A stretch of DNA of 64,000 nt from Betaproteobacteria bacterium (GTDB taxonomy: Bacteria; Pseudomonadota; Gammaproteobacteria; Burkholderiales; Burkholderiaceae_D). Every line of letters begins with the position of its first letter. Position 1 is the stretch's first letter. Under the pieces are notes generated by a model. It saw only the letters and a program-made list of their open reading frames with translations. It was not told the origin of the DNA and made no database searches. Of this stretch, positions 7,606 to 15,274 are shown piece after piece. The stretch lies in the NCBI GenBank assembly GCA_025362735.1, contig JANYFL010000029.1:1-64000 (forward strand), in the 5' to 3' direction. The position numbers were made by a program, and so were the translations under genes.

Positions 7606-10600
7606 AACGGCACCTTTGTATTTGGTTCACCCGGCACGTCGGCCCCTGCTGCACCACGTTTACCCGATGATTCAAAGCGTCGTTCGACCAGATAATAGAG
7701 TGCGGGCAACCAGATCAAGGTCAGGCCGGTCGCTGTGACAAGTCCACCCACCACTACCGTGGCCAGGGGCCGCTGTACGTCGCTGCCCAGGCCGTGCGCA
7801 AGTGCCGCAGGCAACAGGCCAATTGCCGCCACAGTTGCGGTCATCAGTACGGGCCGAAAACGTTCATTCGCGCCGCGAATCACAGCCTCCCTGAGCGGCA
7901 AGCCTTCTTCGATGCGTAGCCGGTTCAAGTTGGAAATCATAATGATGCCGTTCATCACCGCTACGCCGAACAAGGCAATAAATCCAACCGCACTCGATAC
8001 GTTCAGGGTCATGCCACGCAAATGTAGCGTGATCAATCCGCCGAGCGCACCAAGCGGTACCGCTAACAGGATCATGGTCGGCTGGCGCAGGTTCTTGAAC
8101 TGCGCGAATAGCAGCACGAACATCAGCGCAATTACCATCGGCATAATCAACAGTAAACGCGCCTGGGCACGTTGCTGATTTTCGAATTGGCCGCCCCAGG
8201 TCAGATTAATACGCGCATGATCGTATTTCACGTGGGCTTCGATATTCTTCTTGGCGTCAGCAAGGAATGAAGAGAGGTCGCGTCCACGCAGATTGAGACG
8301 CACGGTGAGATGACGCTTGCCCATTTCTCGCGTGATCGTACTTTCGCCGTTGTCCAGGCTAATTTTCGCGACCTGTGCCAGCGGAATGCGCGCACCGCTC
8401 GGCGCACTCAGAACCAGTCGAGCAATGGAACCCGGATCGCTACGCGCTTCGGCTTTCAAACGAACCGCGATGTCATAGCGGCGTTCGTCAATATAAATTT
8501 GCGCGACAGGCGCGCCTCCGATGCCGGTGCCAATCAATTCGGCAATGTCGGCCACGTTGATGCCATAACGTGCCGCTGCTGCGCGATCAACCTCAATGCG
8601 AACCTGAGGCAGCGGCGGTTCCTGATCAATGATCACATCGGCGGAACCGGGCACGTTTTTCAGGGTCTCTTCGACTTCACTGGCGATGCGCCGCGTTTCC
8701 TTGAAGTCGTTTCCATAAATTTTTACAACCAGATCGCTATGTGCGCCGGCCAGCTTATCGAGCACGCCATCAATCATCGGCTGACTAAAGCCGACGTTGG
8801 TACCGGGCAACTGGGCGTAGCGCTGCGCCATCTTTTCAATCAGTTCCTGTTTGGTCAGGCCTGAAGCCCAAGTCGCTTCAGGATAGAGGCCAACGCTCAC
8901 TTCGATGTGCGAGGGCGTGAACGGATCGGTGCCGTCATCGTTTCGGCCTAATTGTGTGACGATGTTAGAGACTTCCTTGAATTCATGCGTTGCCGTTCTC
9001 AGCTCGTTCGCCATCTCGGCCGCTTTGTCGAACGAAATACCCGGCGGCAATGTCACCTGTAGCCAGATCGAGCCTTCATCGAGATACGGCAAGAAGTCGC
9101 GGCCAATAGTTGCCCCAAAACCGATCACACAAACGAAAGCAAAGGCGAAGGCTGCGATGGTCAGCTCCCGTTTGCCGACGATACGCTCCAGAGTTTTCTC
9201 GTAATAGCGGTTAAGCGCGGCCAGCCCGGGATTGTGGAACAGTCGCTTGGGTTTGCGGTAAGCCAGATAAGCCAGGCCAGGAATCAGTAACAGTCCAACA
9301 ACGAGCGCGCCGAGGAGGGCAAAACCAATTGCAAATGCCATTGGCGAGAAGAGCTTGTATTCAATACGTTGAAACGCAAACAAAGGGGCATAGGCGGTGA
9401 TGATGACCACCATCCCAAAAAATATGGGGCGCGTAACTTGTATGGTGGCCTTGAGCACATCTTTGGCTGTCAGAGGTCGATCTTCATGTTGTTCGCGCCG
9501 GCTCAAAATATTTTCCATCACGACAATGGCTGCATCCACCACGATGCCAAAATCGATGGCACCGAGCGATAGAAGGTTGGCCGGAATCTTGAAGTGATGC
9601 ATGAAGATAAATGCAGTCAGCAGCGATAGCGGAATCGTGATCGCCACAATCAGCGCCGCACGCGGACTGCCAAGAAATATCAGCAAGATGAAAGTGACGA
9701 GCACCATGCCCTCAATCAGGGTTTTTCCGACGGTGTGTACCGTGGCACTGACCAGCGCGGAGCGATCCAGATATGGCACGACCTTTACGTCTTTGGGCAG
9801 CAGATTATCGTTAAGGTCATTTACCGCTGCATGCACACCGTCAAGCACGCGTGAAGCGTTTTCGCCCTTCAGCAATAGCGCAACGCCTTCGATGCTGTCG
9901 GGGTGATTGTCTTTGCCCAGAATGCCATGACGTTCCTGCTCCCCGAGCTTTACCTCACCGAGTTCTTTCACCAGTACCGGCACACCGTTTTTCTGTGTGA
10001 CAACGACATTGCCGAGATCATCGAGCCCATCGAGCAAGCCGACTCCGCGTACGACAAATCCTTGCTGACCACGAATCAGCACGCTGCCGCCAGCGCTGGC
10101 GTTATTGGCATTAATGGCTTGCGTAATCTGACTCAGGGAGACGTTGAATTTGGACAGTTTGGCTGGATCAAACTCCACCAGAAACTGGGTCGTGATGCCC
10201 CCAAAGTTCGTCACATCGGCGATCCCGGCCACTTGTTTGAGGCGGGGGATCACGTGCCAGAACTGCAGTTCCGAGAGTTCGCGCAGACCGCGGGTTTTTG
10301 ATTCCAGGGTATAGCGGTAAATCTCGCCAATGGGGGATGTCAGTGCGTCCAGGCTGGGCTGGGCACCATACGGTAAGGAGACTCCGCCGATGCGTTCCTG
10401 CAGGCGCTGGCGTGACCAGTAATCTTCGGCCCCGTCCTGAAAAACGACGGTGACGAGCGACAGGCCGAAGGTACTCCTCGATCGCATGATATACATGCCC
10501 GGTGTACCCATAATTTCGCGCTCAAGCGGGATGGTGATCTGTTTTTCTACCTCTTCGGCAGCAAGGCCGGGAACCTGAGTCACAACTTGTGAACTCGTAT

Positions 10601-10730
10601 CGGCAATATCCGGATAAGCTTCCAGCGGCAACTGGGTCCAGCAAAAGATCCCATACAGCGCCACGAGTATGAAAACCAGCCAAACAATGCCGCGTCGATT
10701 CATGCACAGCGTAACGAGGCGATCAATCAT
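7602..10730 (-). CDS. Heavy-metal RND efflux pump, CzcA-like
   Basis: About 1042 residues. Inner-membrane proton-driven pump of the heavy-metal-efflux RND group, with the usual two sets of membrane segments and two large periplasmic loops. The proton-relay motif in the fourth membrane helix reads D-F-G-I-V-V-D-A-A-I-V-V-M-E-N (Asp 393, Asp 399, Glu 406). This is the divalent-cation (Co/Zn/Cd/Ni) pattern rather than that of the copper/silver CusA pumps. The chosen ATG overlaps the stop of the adaptor gene and has a GGAG about 12 bases upstream; a longer start would add five residues. The exact metal cannot be read from sequence. Confidence 0.9.
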   Translation of the reverse strand: MIDRLVTLCMNRRGIVWLVFILVALYGIFCWTQLPLEAYPDIADTSSQVVTQVPGLAAEEVEKQITIPLEREIMGTPGMYIMRSRSTFGLSLVTVVFQDGAEDYWSRQRLQERIGGVSLPYGAQPSLDALTSPIGEIYRYTLESKTRGLRELSELQFWHVIPRLKQVAGIADVTNFGGITTQFLVEFDPAKLSKFNVSLSQITQAINANNASAGGSVLIRGQQGFVVRGVGLLDGLDDLGNVVVTQKNGVPVLVKELGEVKLGEQERHGILGKDNHPDSIEGVALLLKGENASRVLDGVHAAVNDLNDNLLPKDVKVVPYLDRSALVSATVHTVGKTLIEGMVLVTFILLIFLGSPRAALIVAITIPLSLLTAFIFMHHFKIPANLLSLGAIDFGIVVDAAIVVMENILSRREQHEDRPLTAKDVLKATIQVTRPIFFGMVVIITAYAPLFAFQRIEYKLFSPMAFAIGFALLGALVVGLLLIPGLAYLAYRKPKRLFHNPGLAALNRYYEKTLERIVGKRELTIAAFAFAFVCVIGFGATIGRDFLPYLDEGSIWLQVTLPPGISFDKAAEMANELRTATHEFKEVSNIVTQLGRNDDGTDPFTPSHIEVSVGLYPEATWASGLTKQELIEKMAQRYAQLPGTNVGFSQPMIDGVLDKLAGAHSDLVVKIYGNDFKETRRIASEVEETLKNVPGSADVIIDQEPPLPQVRIEVDRAAAARYGINVADIAELIGTGIGGAPVAQIYIDERRYDIAVRLKAEARSDPGSIARLVLSAPSGARIPLAQVAKISLDNGESTITREMGKRHLTVRLNLRGRDLSSFLADAKKNIEAHVKYDHARINLTWGGQFENQQRAQARLLLIMPMVIALMFVLLFAQFKNLRQPTMILLAVPLGALGGLITLHLRGMTLNVSSAVGFIALFGVAVMNGIIMISNLNRLRIEEGLPLREAVIRGANERFRPVLMTATVAAIGLLPAALAHGLGSDVQRPLATVVVGGLVTATGLTLIWLPALYYLVERRFESSGKRGAAGADVPGEPNTKVPL

Positions 10731-11889
10731 TAAGCAGGACTCCATCCTTAATGATCACGCGCTCACCGGCTTTCAAACCACTGACGATTTCGATGCGATC
10801 GCCCATCTGCGCACCCAACTCCACCACACGTGCCTGGAAATGCCAGGGTGCGACCTCGACGTACACGTGACTGAGGAAGCCACTTTGCACAACGGCGGCT
10901 GAAGGAACCAGCAAACCAGGATGTGGCCGCGTCAGTAAGGTGGCTTCGGCGAACATGCCGGGCTTGAGTCGCCCGTCACGATTCTCGAACAGCAGGCGCA
11001 CTTTGACGCGGCGTGTATCAGGGTCGAGCAAATCGCCGACAAAGAGTACTTTGCCCGCCAAAGGTTTACCGGGATAGGCATCCAGCAGTACGCTGGCCGA
11101 TTGGCCAACGTAAATCGCGCCGAGTTCGCCTTCATCGGCGTTGGCGGTCACAAATACACTCGAGAGATCGGCCACGGTCATCAGCGGCGCGGTGGCGTCA
11201 TTCCAGTAACCCCCTTGTGCTGCATTCAGATCAACAACTCGGCCTGTAATGGGGGAGCGCACAGTCAGGCTGTTGTGATCCAACGCGTGGCCGTTGGCGG
11301 TCGTGCTGATATTCATGCCAAGCTGCGCGAGCTTGGCATTGGCTCGTGCTAACTCGCTGCTGGCTTGGGCGAAATCGTTCTCGGCCTGTTCGACGTCATG
11401 CTGGGCCGCGATTTCTGCGGTGGCCAATTGATGTTGACGTTCGAGTGCATGGTGGGCCAACGTCACCGCTGATTGCGCTTTTTGCGCATCACTGAGTGCC
11501 TGTGCGAAATCAGGTGAGTCGATACGGAAAAGCGAATCGCCAATGTGGACGCTGTCGCCGAGATGCTTATCAAGACTGGCAACGCGACCGGGCAGTGGCG
11601 GTAATACTTTCACCAGCTTGGCAGGATCGACCTCGACGGTGGCTGGCAATGTGAAAGGAGCCGAAACAGATTGTTCGGTCACACTTTGGATGATCAGTGA
11701 ATGACGCAAGGCCGAGCGCTCGGGTACGAAGACCTGGCCATCGGCGCGTTGCAAAGTCTGATTAGCCGTGTCGTCAGCCTGGGATGAATCCGCATGCAGC
11801 AGCGGTAGCCACCATACAAAACAGCCCGCTGCCACGAACGCCAGCGCGGCGAACAGCCACTGCGCTCTGCTGAGCTTACTCAATTTCAT
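10723..11889 (-). CDS. RND efflux periplasmic adaptor (membrane fusion protein), CzcB/CusB-like
   Basis: About 388 residues. It links the inner-membrane pump to the outer-membrane channel. One N-terminal membrane anchor is followed by a lipoyl/barrel-sandwich region (around L-P-G-R-V-A-S-L-D-K, then later S-P-I-T-G-R-V-V-D-L), split by an Ala/Gln-rich helical hairpin, and then beta-barrel domains. The start was set at the ATG with TTGGAGC a few bases upstream, rather than a longer form 24 bases earlier. First gene of the adaptor-pump-channel operon; its 3' end overlaps the pump gene. No His/Met-rich metal-binding N-terminal tail was seen. Confidence 0.87.
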   Translation of the reverse strand: MKLSKLSRAQWLFAALAFVAAGCFVWWLPLLHADSSQADDTANQTLQRADGQVFVPERSALRHSLIIQSVTEQSVSAPFTLPATVEVDPAKLVKVLPPLPGRVASLDKHLGDSVHIGDSLFRIDSPDFAQALSDAQKAQSAVTLAHHALERQHQLATAEIAAQHDVEQAENDFAQASSELARANAKLAQLGMNISTTANGHALDHNSLTVRSPITGRVVDLNAAQGGYWNDATAPLMTVADLSSVFVTANADEGELGAIYVGQSASVLLDAYPGKPLAGKVLFVGDLLDPDTRRVKVRLLFENRDGRLKPGMFAEATLLTRPHPGLLVPSAAVVQSGFLSHVYVEVAPWHFQARVVELGAQMGDRIEIVSGLKAGERVIIKDGVLLND

Positions 11890-11921
11890 GCTTGCTCCAA
11901 AGATGGGATTCAACCGCTGAC

Positions 11922-11942
11922 ATTCGAAATCAATGTTCGAAT
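11922..11942. promoter_or_regulatory. Perfect inverted repeat upstream of the efflux operon
   Basis: ATTCGAA-N7-TTCGAAT lies 33-53 bases upstream of the adaptor start codon, within the divergent region between the efflux operon and the two-component system. Its symmetry and location suggest an operator. No match to a named regulator site is claimed. Confidence 0.45.
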
Positions 11943-12075
11943 ATCATTGCTCGCTTGGAATGTTTAATTTCTACTTGTGTTCTTAGTGTGCGACTCGTGT
12001 AAAGCGCTTGTAGTCATAGAGAAAGGTGCAGCGCACAATAATAGCGATACAAACCTGAAGAACGGCTCAAGAAAG

Positions 12076-12093
12076 TCTGAAGTTTTCTTCAGA
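12076..12093. promoter_or_regulatory. Perfect palindrome upstream of the response regulator gene
   Basis: TCTGAAG-TTTT-CTTCAGA is a perfect inverted repeat about 75 bases before the response regulator start. A similar half-site CTGAAGAA occurs just upstream, near 12056-12063. This is a plausible binding site for the divergently encoded OmpR-type regulator, which would allow autoregulation. The assignment is inference. Confidence 0.45.
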
Positions 12094-12155
12094 ATTAAAA
12101 TGTGTTGCAGGTCAATCAAAATGAAAAGCCTGGCTAGATTCCTGGCCTGAATAAA

Positions 12156-12168
12156 ACGGGAAGCCCGT
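12156..12168 (+). promoter_or_regulatory. Hairpin covering the ribosome-binding site of the response regulator
   Basis: ACGGG-AAG-CCCGT ends on the base before the ATG. The only purine-rich ribosome-binding sequence (GGGAAG) lies within this 5-bp hairpin, so initiation may depend on the hairpin opening. The stem is short, and the effect is only suggested. Confidence 0.35.
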
Positions 12169-12888
12169 ATGAGAATTTTGGTCGTCGAAGACGATAGAAA
12201 GGCCGCACGACTGCTATCCAGAGGTTTTCAGGAGGAAGGTTTTGTGGTCGATATCGTTCATACCGCTGAAGATGGTGACGAACGGGCTTTCGTAGTCGAA
12301 TACGATCTGATTGTTCTGGACTGGATGTTGTCGGGTCAGAATGGTCTGGCCTTATGTCAGAACTTGCGTCGGCGCAACGTGCAGGTGCCCATTCTGATGT
12401 TGACCGCACGGGATGCCTTGGGTGACCGTGTGCTTGGACTTAATTCGGGCGCTGATGATTATCTGACCAAGCCCTTTGCCTTCGAGGAGTTGTTGGCCCG
12501 GACGCGAGCCTTGCTGCGCCGATCCGAACTCACTCGACCCGTCAAACTGGTGGTCGCGGATCTCACGCTGGATCCAGCGAGTCTATGTGTGAAACGCGCG
12601 AATCAAGTGCTTGATCTGACGCGTAAGGAATACGCGATTCTGGAAATCCTGATGCGTCGCCATGGTGAAGTCGTCAGTCGTCTGCGCTTGGCCGAACATG
12701 TATGGAAAGATGATCTGATTGCCATCGACAATCTGATTGACGTGCATGTCAGTAACTTGCGCAGAAAGGTCGATACGCCTGGGAGCGCACCTCTGATTCA
12801 GACGGTGCGCGGTCACGGCTTTCGTCTTGCATTACATGAAAAGCCGGGTGAAAAGCCGATTGAAAAGCTTGGTGACAATCTTTCCTGA
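12169..12888 (+). CDS. OmpR-family response regulator, probable heavy-metal regulator
   Basis: 239 residues. The receiver domain (1-115) has the acidic pair E-D-D near residues 7-9, the phosphorylated Asp 51 in V-L-D-W-M-L-S, and the conserved Lys in L-T-K-P-F. A winged-helix trans-activator domain fills about 125-225 and ends R-G-H-G-F-R-L. It belongs to the CusR/CzcR/IrlR group. It lies two bases before its histidine kinase gene and divergent from the metal efflux operon, which it most likely controls. Confidence 0.9.
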   Translation: MRILVVEDDRKAARLLSRGFQEEGFVVDIVHTAEDGDERAFVVEYDLIVLDWMLSGQNGLALCQNLRRRNVQVPILMLTARDALGDRVLGLNSGADDYLTKPFAFEELLARTRALLRRSELTRPVKLVVADLTLDPASLCVKRANQVLDLTRKEYAILEILMRRHGEVVSRLRLAEHVWKDDLIAIDNLIDVHVSNLRRKVDTPGSAPLIQTVRGHGFRLALHEKPGEKPIEKLGDNLS

Positions 12889-12890
12889 CG

Positions 12891-14309
12891 ATGCGGCTAC
12901 CTAGCTTTCGCACCAGGCTCGCACTCGCACATACCGCGGCTATTGTGGTTGTTCTGACCTTGACCGCTTTCGGCGCTTATTGGAGTCTGTCACGCGTTAT
13001 TCATGATCAGCTCGACGCAGCGCTACTGGCACTGGCAGAAACGGAACTGGGCATGTTGCCGCAGATTGCGGAACAGCCAGTTGCGGTGCTTGGTGCACCA
13101 TCCGGTTCAGCACCCCCTTCATTTGTACGGCTGGATCGATTGATCCAGATTGTTGATGCTGATGGACAGGTACTTGCGCGTAGTGCGAATCTCGGCGGGG
13201 CGCGATTGCCCACTTCCCCCGCGTTGCTTACTCGTCTCGCGAAACGCGAGATCGTTTTTGAAACACTTGTCGGTTTTGGCGAAGAACCAGTGCGTATGGT
13301 TTCTATACCGGCGGGGTCGATACCAGGACATCCATCCATCCGCGCCATCCAGGTCGCAGGGTCGCTGGACGACGTCAATAATGTATTGAGCTCGGCCAGC
13401 ATCCTGTTTGTGGTCATGGGGATCGCGTTAATGCTGGCGGTGACCTTTGCCGGTACCGTACTGACACGGCGTGCATTTCTGGCGATTGATGACGTCGTAC
13501 GTCGTGCACATCAGATTGGCGAAGCTAATATCAATCAGCGTCTACCACACCCTGGAACGAATGATGAGATCGGCCGACTCATTGAGACCTTGAACGAAAT
13601 GTTGGCACGCCTCCAGAAAAGTTTTGAACTGCAACGACGTTTCACGGCAGATGCCTCGCATGAATTGCGCTCACCGCTTTCACGTTTGCGTATGGAATTG
13701 GAAGTCGCATTGCGGCGTCCGCGTGATGAAGCCGAATATGTTGAGACGCTGCATTCGTGTCTGGAAGAAGTGGAGCGACTCACGTTGCTCGTTGAGGAAC
13801 TCCTGACGTTAGCCCGGATTGACGCGGGTCAGGAACGCAGTCTGCTTGAAATGGTTTGTTTGAATACGCTCGCTGAAGAAACGATTGCCCGTTTTGGACC
13901 GACCGCTGAGGCCCGCCAGGTTTTGATCGAGTTGGTCTCGTCGCAGCCGGTCACCGTAAGAATTGCACGCGCATCGGTAAGCATGGTGCTGACTAATCTT
14001 CTGGACAACGCTCTCAAATTTTCTTCATCAGGGCAACGCGTCACAGTCGCTGTCAACACCAGTGACGCTGATGCCGTGCTTAGTGTTTCCGATCAAGGGC
14101 CCGGGGTCAGTATCGATGATCTTCCACACCTGTTCGAGCGCTTCTACCGTGGTTCGGCGGCACCAGCAGAAGAGGTGGCTGGCGTTGGACTGGGCCTCGC
14201 TGTCTCGCAAGCCATCATCAATTCACACGGCGGCCGTATTGAGGTAGCAAATCTGCCGAATGGTGGCGCCGTTTTTACAATCCGGCTGCCACTCGCTACA
14301 ACAGCCTGA
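12891..14309 (+). CDS. Sensor histidine kinase, probable heavy-metal sensor
   Basis: 472 residues. Two membrane segments (about 12-32 and 168-190) flank a periplasmic sensor region of about 135 residues. HAMP follows (about 190-245), then the dimerisation domain with F-T-A-D-A-S-H257-E-L-R-S-P-L (phosphorylated His) and an HATPase domain with an N-box (N-L-L-D-N-A), a G1 box (D-Q-G-P-G-V) and a G2 box (G-V-G-L-G-L). The architecture fits CusS/CzcS-type sensors. It partners the regulator encoded immediately upstream. The metal sensed is unknown. Confidence 0.88.
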   Translation: MRLPSFRTRLALAHTAAIVVVLTLTAFGAYWSLSRVIHDQLDAALLALAETELGMLPQIAEQPVAVLGAPSGSAPPSFVRLDRLIQIVDADGQVLARSANLGGARLPTSPALLTRLAKREIVFETLVGFGEEPVRMVSIPAGSIPGHPSIRAIQVAGSLDDVNNVLSSASILFVVMGIALMLAVTFAGTVLTRRAFLAIDDVVRRAHQIGEANINQRLPHPGTNDEIGRLIETLNEMLARLQKSFELQRRFTADASHELRSPLSRLRMELEVALRRPRDEAEYVETLHSCLEEVERLTLLVEELLTLARIDAGQERSLLEMVCLNTLAEETIARFGPTAEARQVLIELVSSQPVTVRIARASVSMVLTNLLDNALKFSSSGQRVTVAVNTSDADAVLSVSDQGPGVSIDDLPHLFERFYRGSAAPAEEVAGVGLGLAVSQAIINSHGGRIEVANLPNGGAVFTIRLPLATTA

Positions 14310-14316
14310 AGTACCG

Positions 14317-14535
14317 TTACTTGTTCTTCCCCACCACCAGTAACAATACGCCGGCTGCAATTGCAGCACCGCTCACGATCATGGGAACGTTGATCGTTTC
14401 TTTCTCGGTCACTTTCAGCTCAAGCGGCCCAATGCTCGCGGCGGTCTTTTGCTTGTCGTAGCTAAAGCCACCATAGACCAGGCCGAGTGCACCCAGTGCG
14501 ATCAGCACGATCCCGATAATTTTTGTCATTCCCAT
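14317..14535 (-). CDS. Small two-helix membrane protein, DUF3185-like
   Basis: 72 residues with an N-terminal membrane helix (about 4-24) containing G-I-V-L-I-A-L-G-A-L-G-L-V-Y-G-G, a short polar periplasmic or cytoplasmic loop, and a second helix (about 50-68) ending G-K-N-K. A GGAGAA lies six bases before the ATG. The pattern resembles small DUF3185-type membrane proteins, but that family name is tentative. It lies 42 bases beyond the displaced glnS tail and was probably the original downstream neighbour of glnS. Function unknown. Confidence 0.7.
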   Translation of the reverse strand: MGMTKIIGIVLIALGALGLVYGGFSYDKQKTAASIGPLELKVTEKETINVPMIVSGAAIAAGVLLLVVGKNK

Positions 14536-14576
14536 ATTGTTCTCCGACGTTGACAGTTATAAAACGTCCAGTTGGT

Positions 14577-14669
14577 TCACTTCCCCCATGAATCTTTGAG
14601 GGTCGCAATCCGGTTGAACACTGGTGCACCAGGCTTCGAGTCTACACGGTCGGTGATGAAGTAACCGTG
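14577..14669 (-). pseudogene. glnS: Displaced second 3' end of glnS (30 codons plus stop)
   Basis: Read on the minus strand, this 93-bp stretch encodes HGYFITDRVDSKPGAPVFNR, continuing with ten more residues that end D-S-W-G-K and a TGA stop. It aligns without gaps to the last 30 codons of the intact glnS (15274-15366), at exactly 697 bp offset. By eye about 74 of 93 bases match; 26 of 30 residues are identical, so most differences are silent. Homology stops abruptly at 14669/14670. It is therefore the tail of a diverged glnS allele, cut off from any upstream coding part. See findings for the implications. Confidence 0.88.
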
Positions 14670-14842
14670 GATTTGGCTTGATTCGCTTCTATGTTCGACT
14701 TTAGTTCGGCCTCGCGAAACATCAAAGTGAAGCGAACCAGTTCATCCAGCCAGCGCAAGCGTTCGATTTCCGGCACTTTGGCGTAAGCCCGTAAACGTTC
14801 TTCACTGATTTCGTATTTACAGTCGATAAAGTCAGGCCGCAT
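14642..14842 (-). CDS. Small hypothetical protein of the glnS-linked cassette
   Basis: About 66 residues starting M-R-P-D-F. The ATG overlaps the end of the DUF2283 gene, so translation is probably coupled. Residues about 12-45 (S-E-E-R-L-R-A-Y then E-I-E-R-L-R-W-L-D-E-L) look like two charged amphipathic helices. The last eight or nine codons (ending T-S-S-P-T-V) run out of frame through the displaced glnS tail, so the natural C-terminus was probably created or altered at the recombination joint. No named family recognised; the setting suggests a toxin-antitoxin-like role, but that is inference. Confidence 0.6.
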   Translation of the reverse strand: MRPDFIDCKYEISEERLRAYAKVPEIERLRWLDELVRFTLMFREAELKSNIEANQAKSTVTSSPTV

Positions 14843-15023
14843 GACGGTATTCAAGTGGCAGTAAGCCCTCTTTTTTAGCGTCGAGAAGAACAATCTCCAC
14901 TACGGTACCGTCTTCTGCGTAGCTGATGTTGGTATTCCAGTCTTGGGATACTTCACGCACGATGGCTTTGTCCGATACCCTGATCTGGAAAATGTCATCT
15001 TTTTCGAAATAAATAGCTTTCAT
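14832..15023 (-). CDS. DUF2283 family protein
   Basis: About 63 residues. It begins M-K-A-I-Y-F-E-K-D-D and contains the family-like features of DUF2283: early I-Y-F/Y-x-x-x-D-D, then S-Y-A-E-D-G-T-V-V-E-I-V-L-L-D-A-K/S near the C-terminus. DUF2283 proteins are small cytoplasmic proteins often encoded directly after DUF4258 proteins, as here, and such pairs have been suspected to be toxin-antitoxin systems. The start was set at the Met that begins the conserved domain; a longer open frame upstream is Cys-rich and unlikely. It sits 14 bases after the DUF4258 gene. Confidence 0.72.
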   Translation of the reverse strand: MKAIYFEKDDIFQIRVSDKAIVREVSQDWNTNISYAEDGTVVEIVLLDAKKEGLLPLEYRHAA

Positions 15024-15037
15024 GGCTGAGGCTCCCA

Positions 15038-15274
15038 TCAGTGCATGACGGTTTTTACAACAACAGTATTGTCGATTACGGCTGCAACACAAAGCAAATT
15101 ATCTTCGCGGCCATGAACCTTCTTGTACAGCCAGTAGTGATTGGTCCCTGCCGACTTGAGTTCGCCGGTATCGATAATACCCAGTAATAGATCGGCCTCA
15201 ATTGACCGTTCGATCATTCTTAAGCGTGCATGATCAGTCAAAATAACCGGCAAACCGAAGCGTGTGCTAAACAT
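15038..15274 (-). CDS. DUF4258 family protein, toxin-like
   Basis: About 78 residues. L-T-D-H-A-R-L-R-M-I-E-R near residues 13-24 is the DUF4258 signature (H-A-x-x-R-x-x-E-R), followed by a strand-rich part with L-L-C-V-A-A-V-I-D-N-T-V-V-V-K-T-V. DUF4258 resembles small RelE/BrnT-like folds and is often paired with DUF2283. The ATG overlaps the glnS stop codon (TGATG), so the gene is translationally coupled to glnS; a GTG 12 bases upstream is an alternative start. Confidence 0.75.
   Translation of the reverse strand: MFSTRFGLPVILTDHARLRMIERSIEADLLLGIIDTGELKSAGTNHYWLYKKVHGREDNLLCVAAVIDNTVVVKTVMH

Noticed and set aside
14577-14669. glnS tail copy as a recent in-place tandem duplication
   Set aside because: About 20% DNA divergence with mostly silent changes means that the two copies evolved separately as functional gene ends; a recent local duplication would be nearly identical, and an old unused copy would also show replacements and frame damage.
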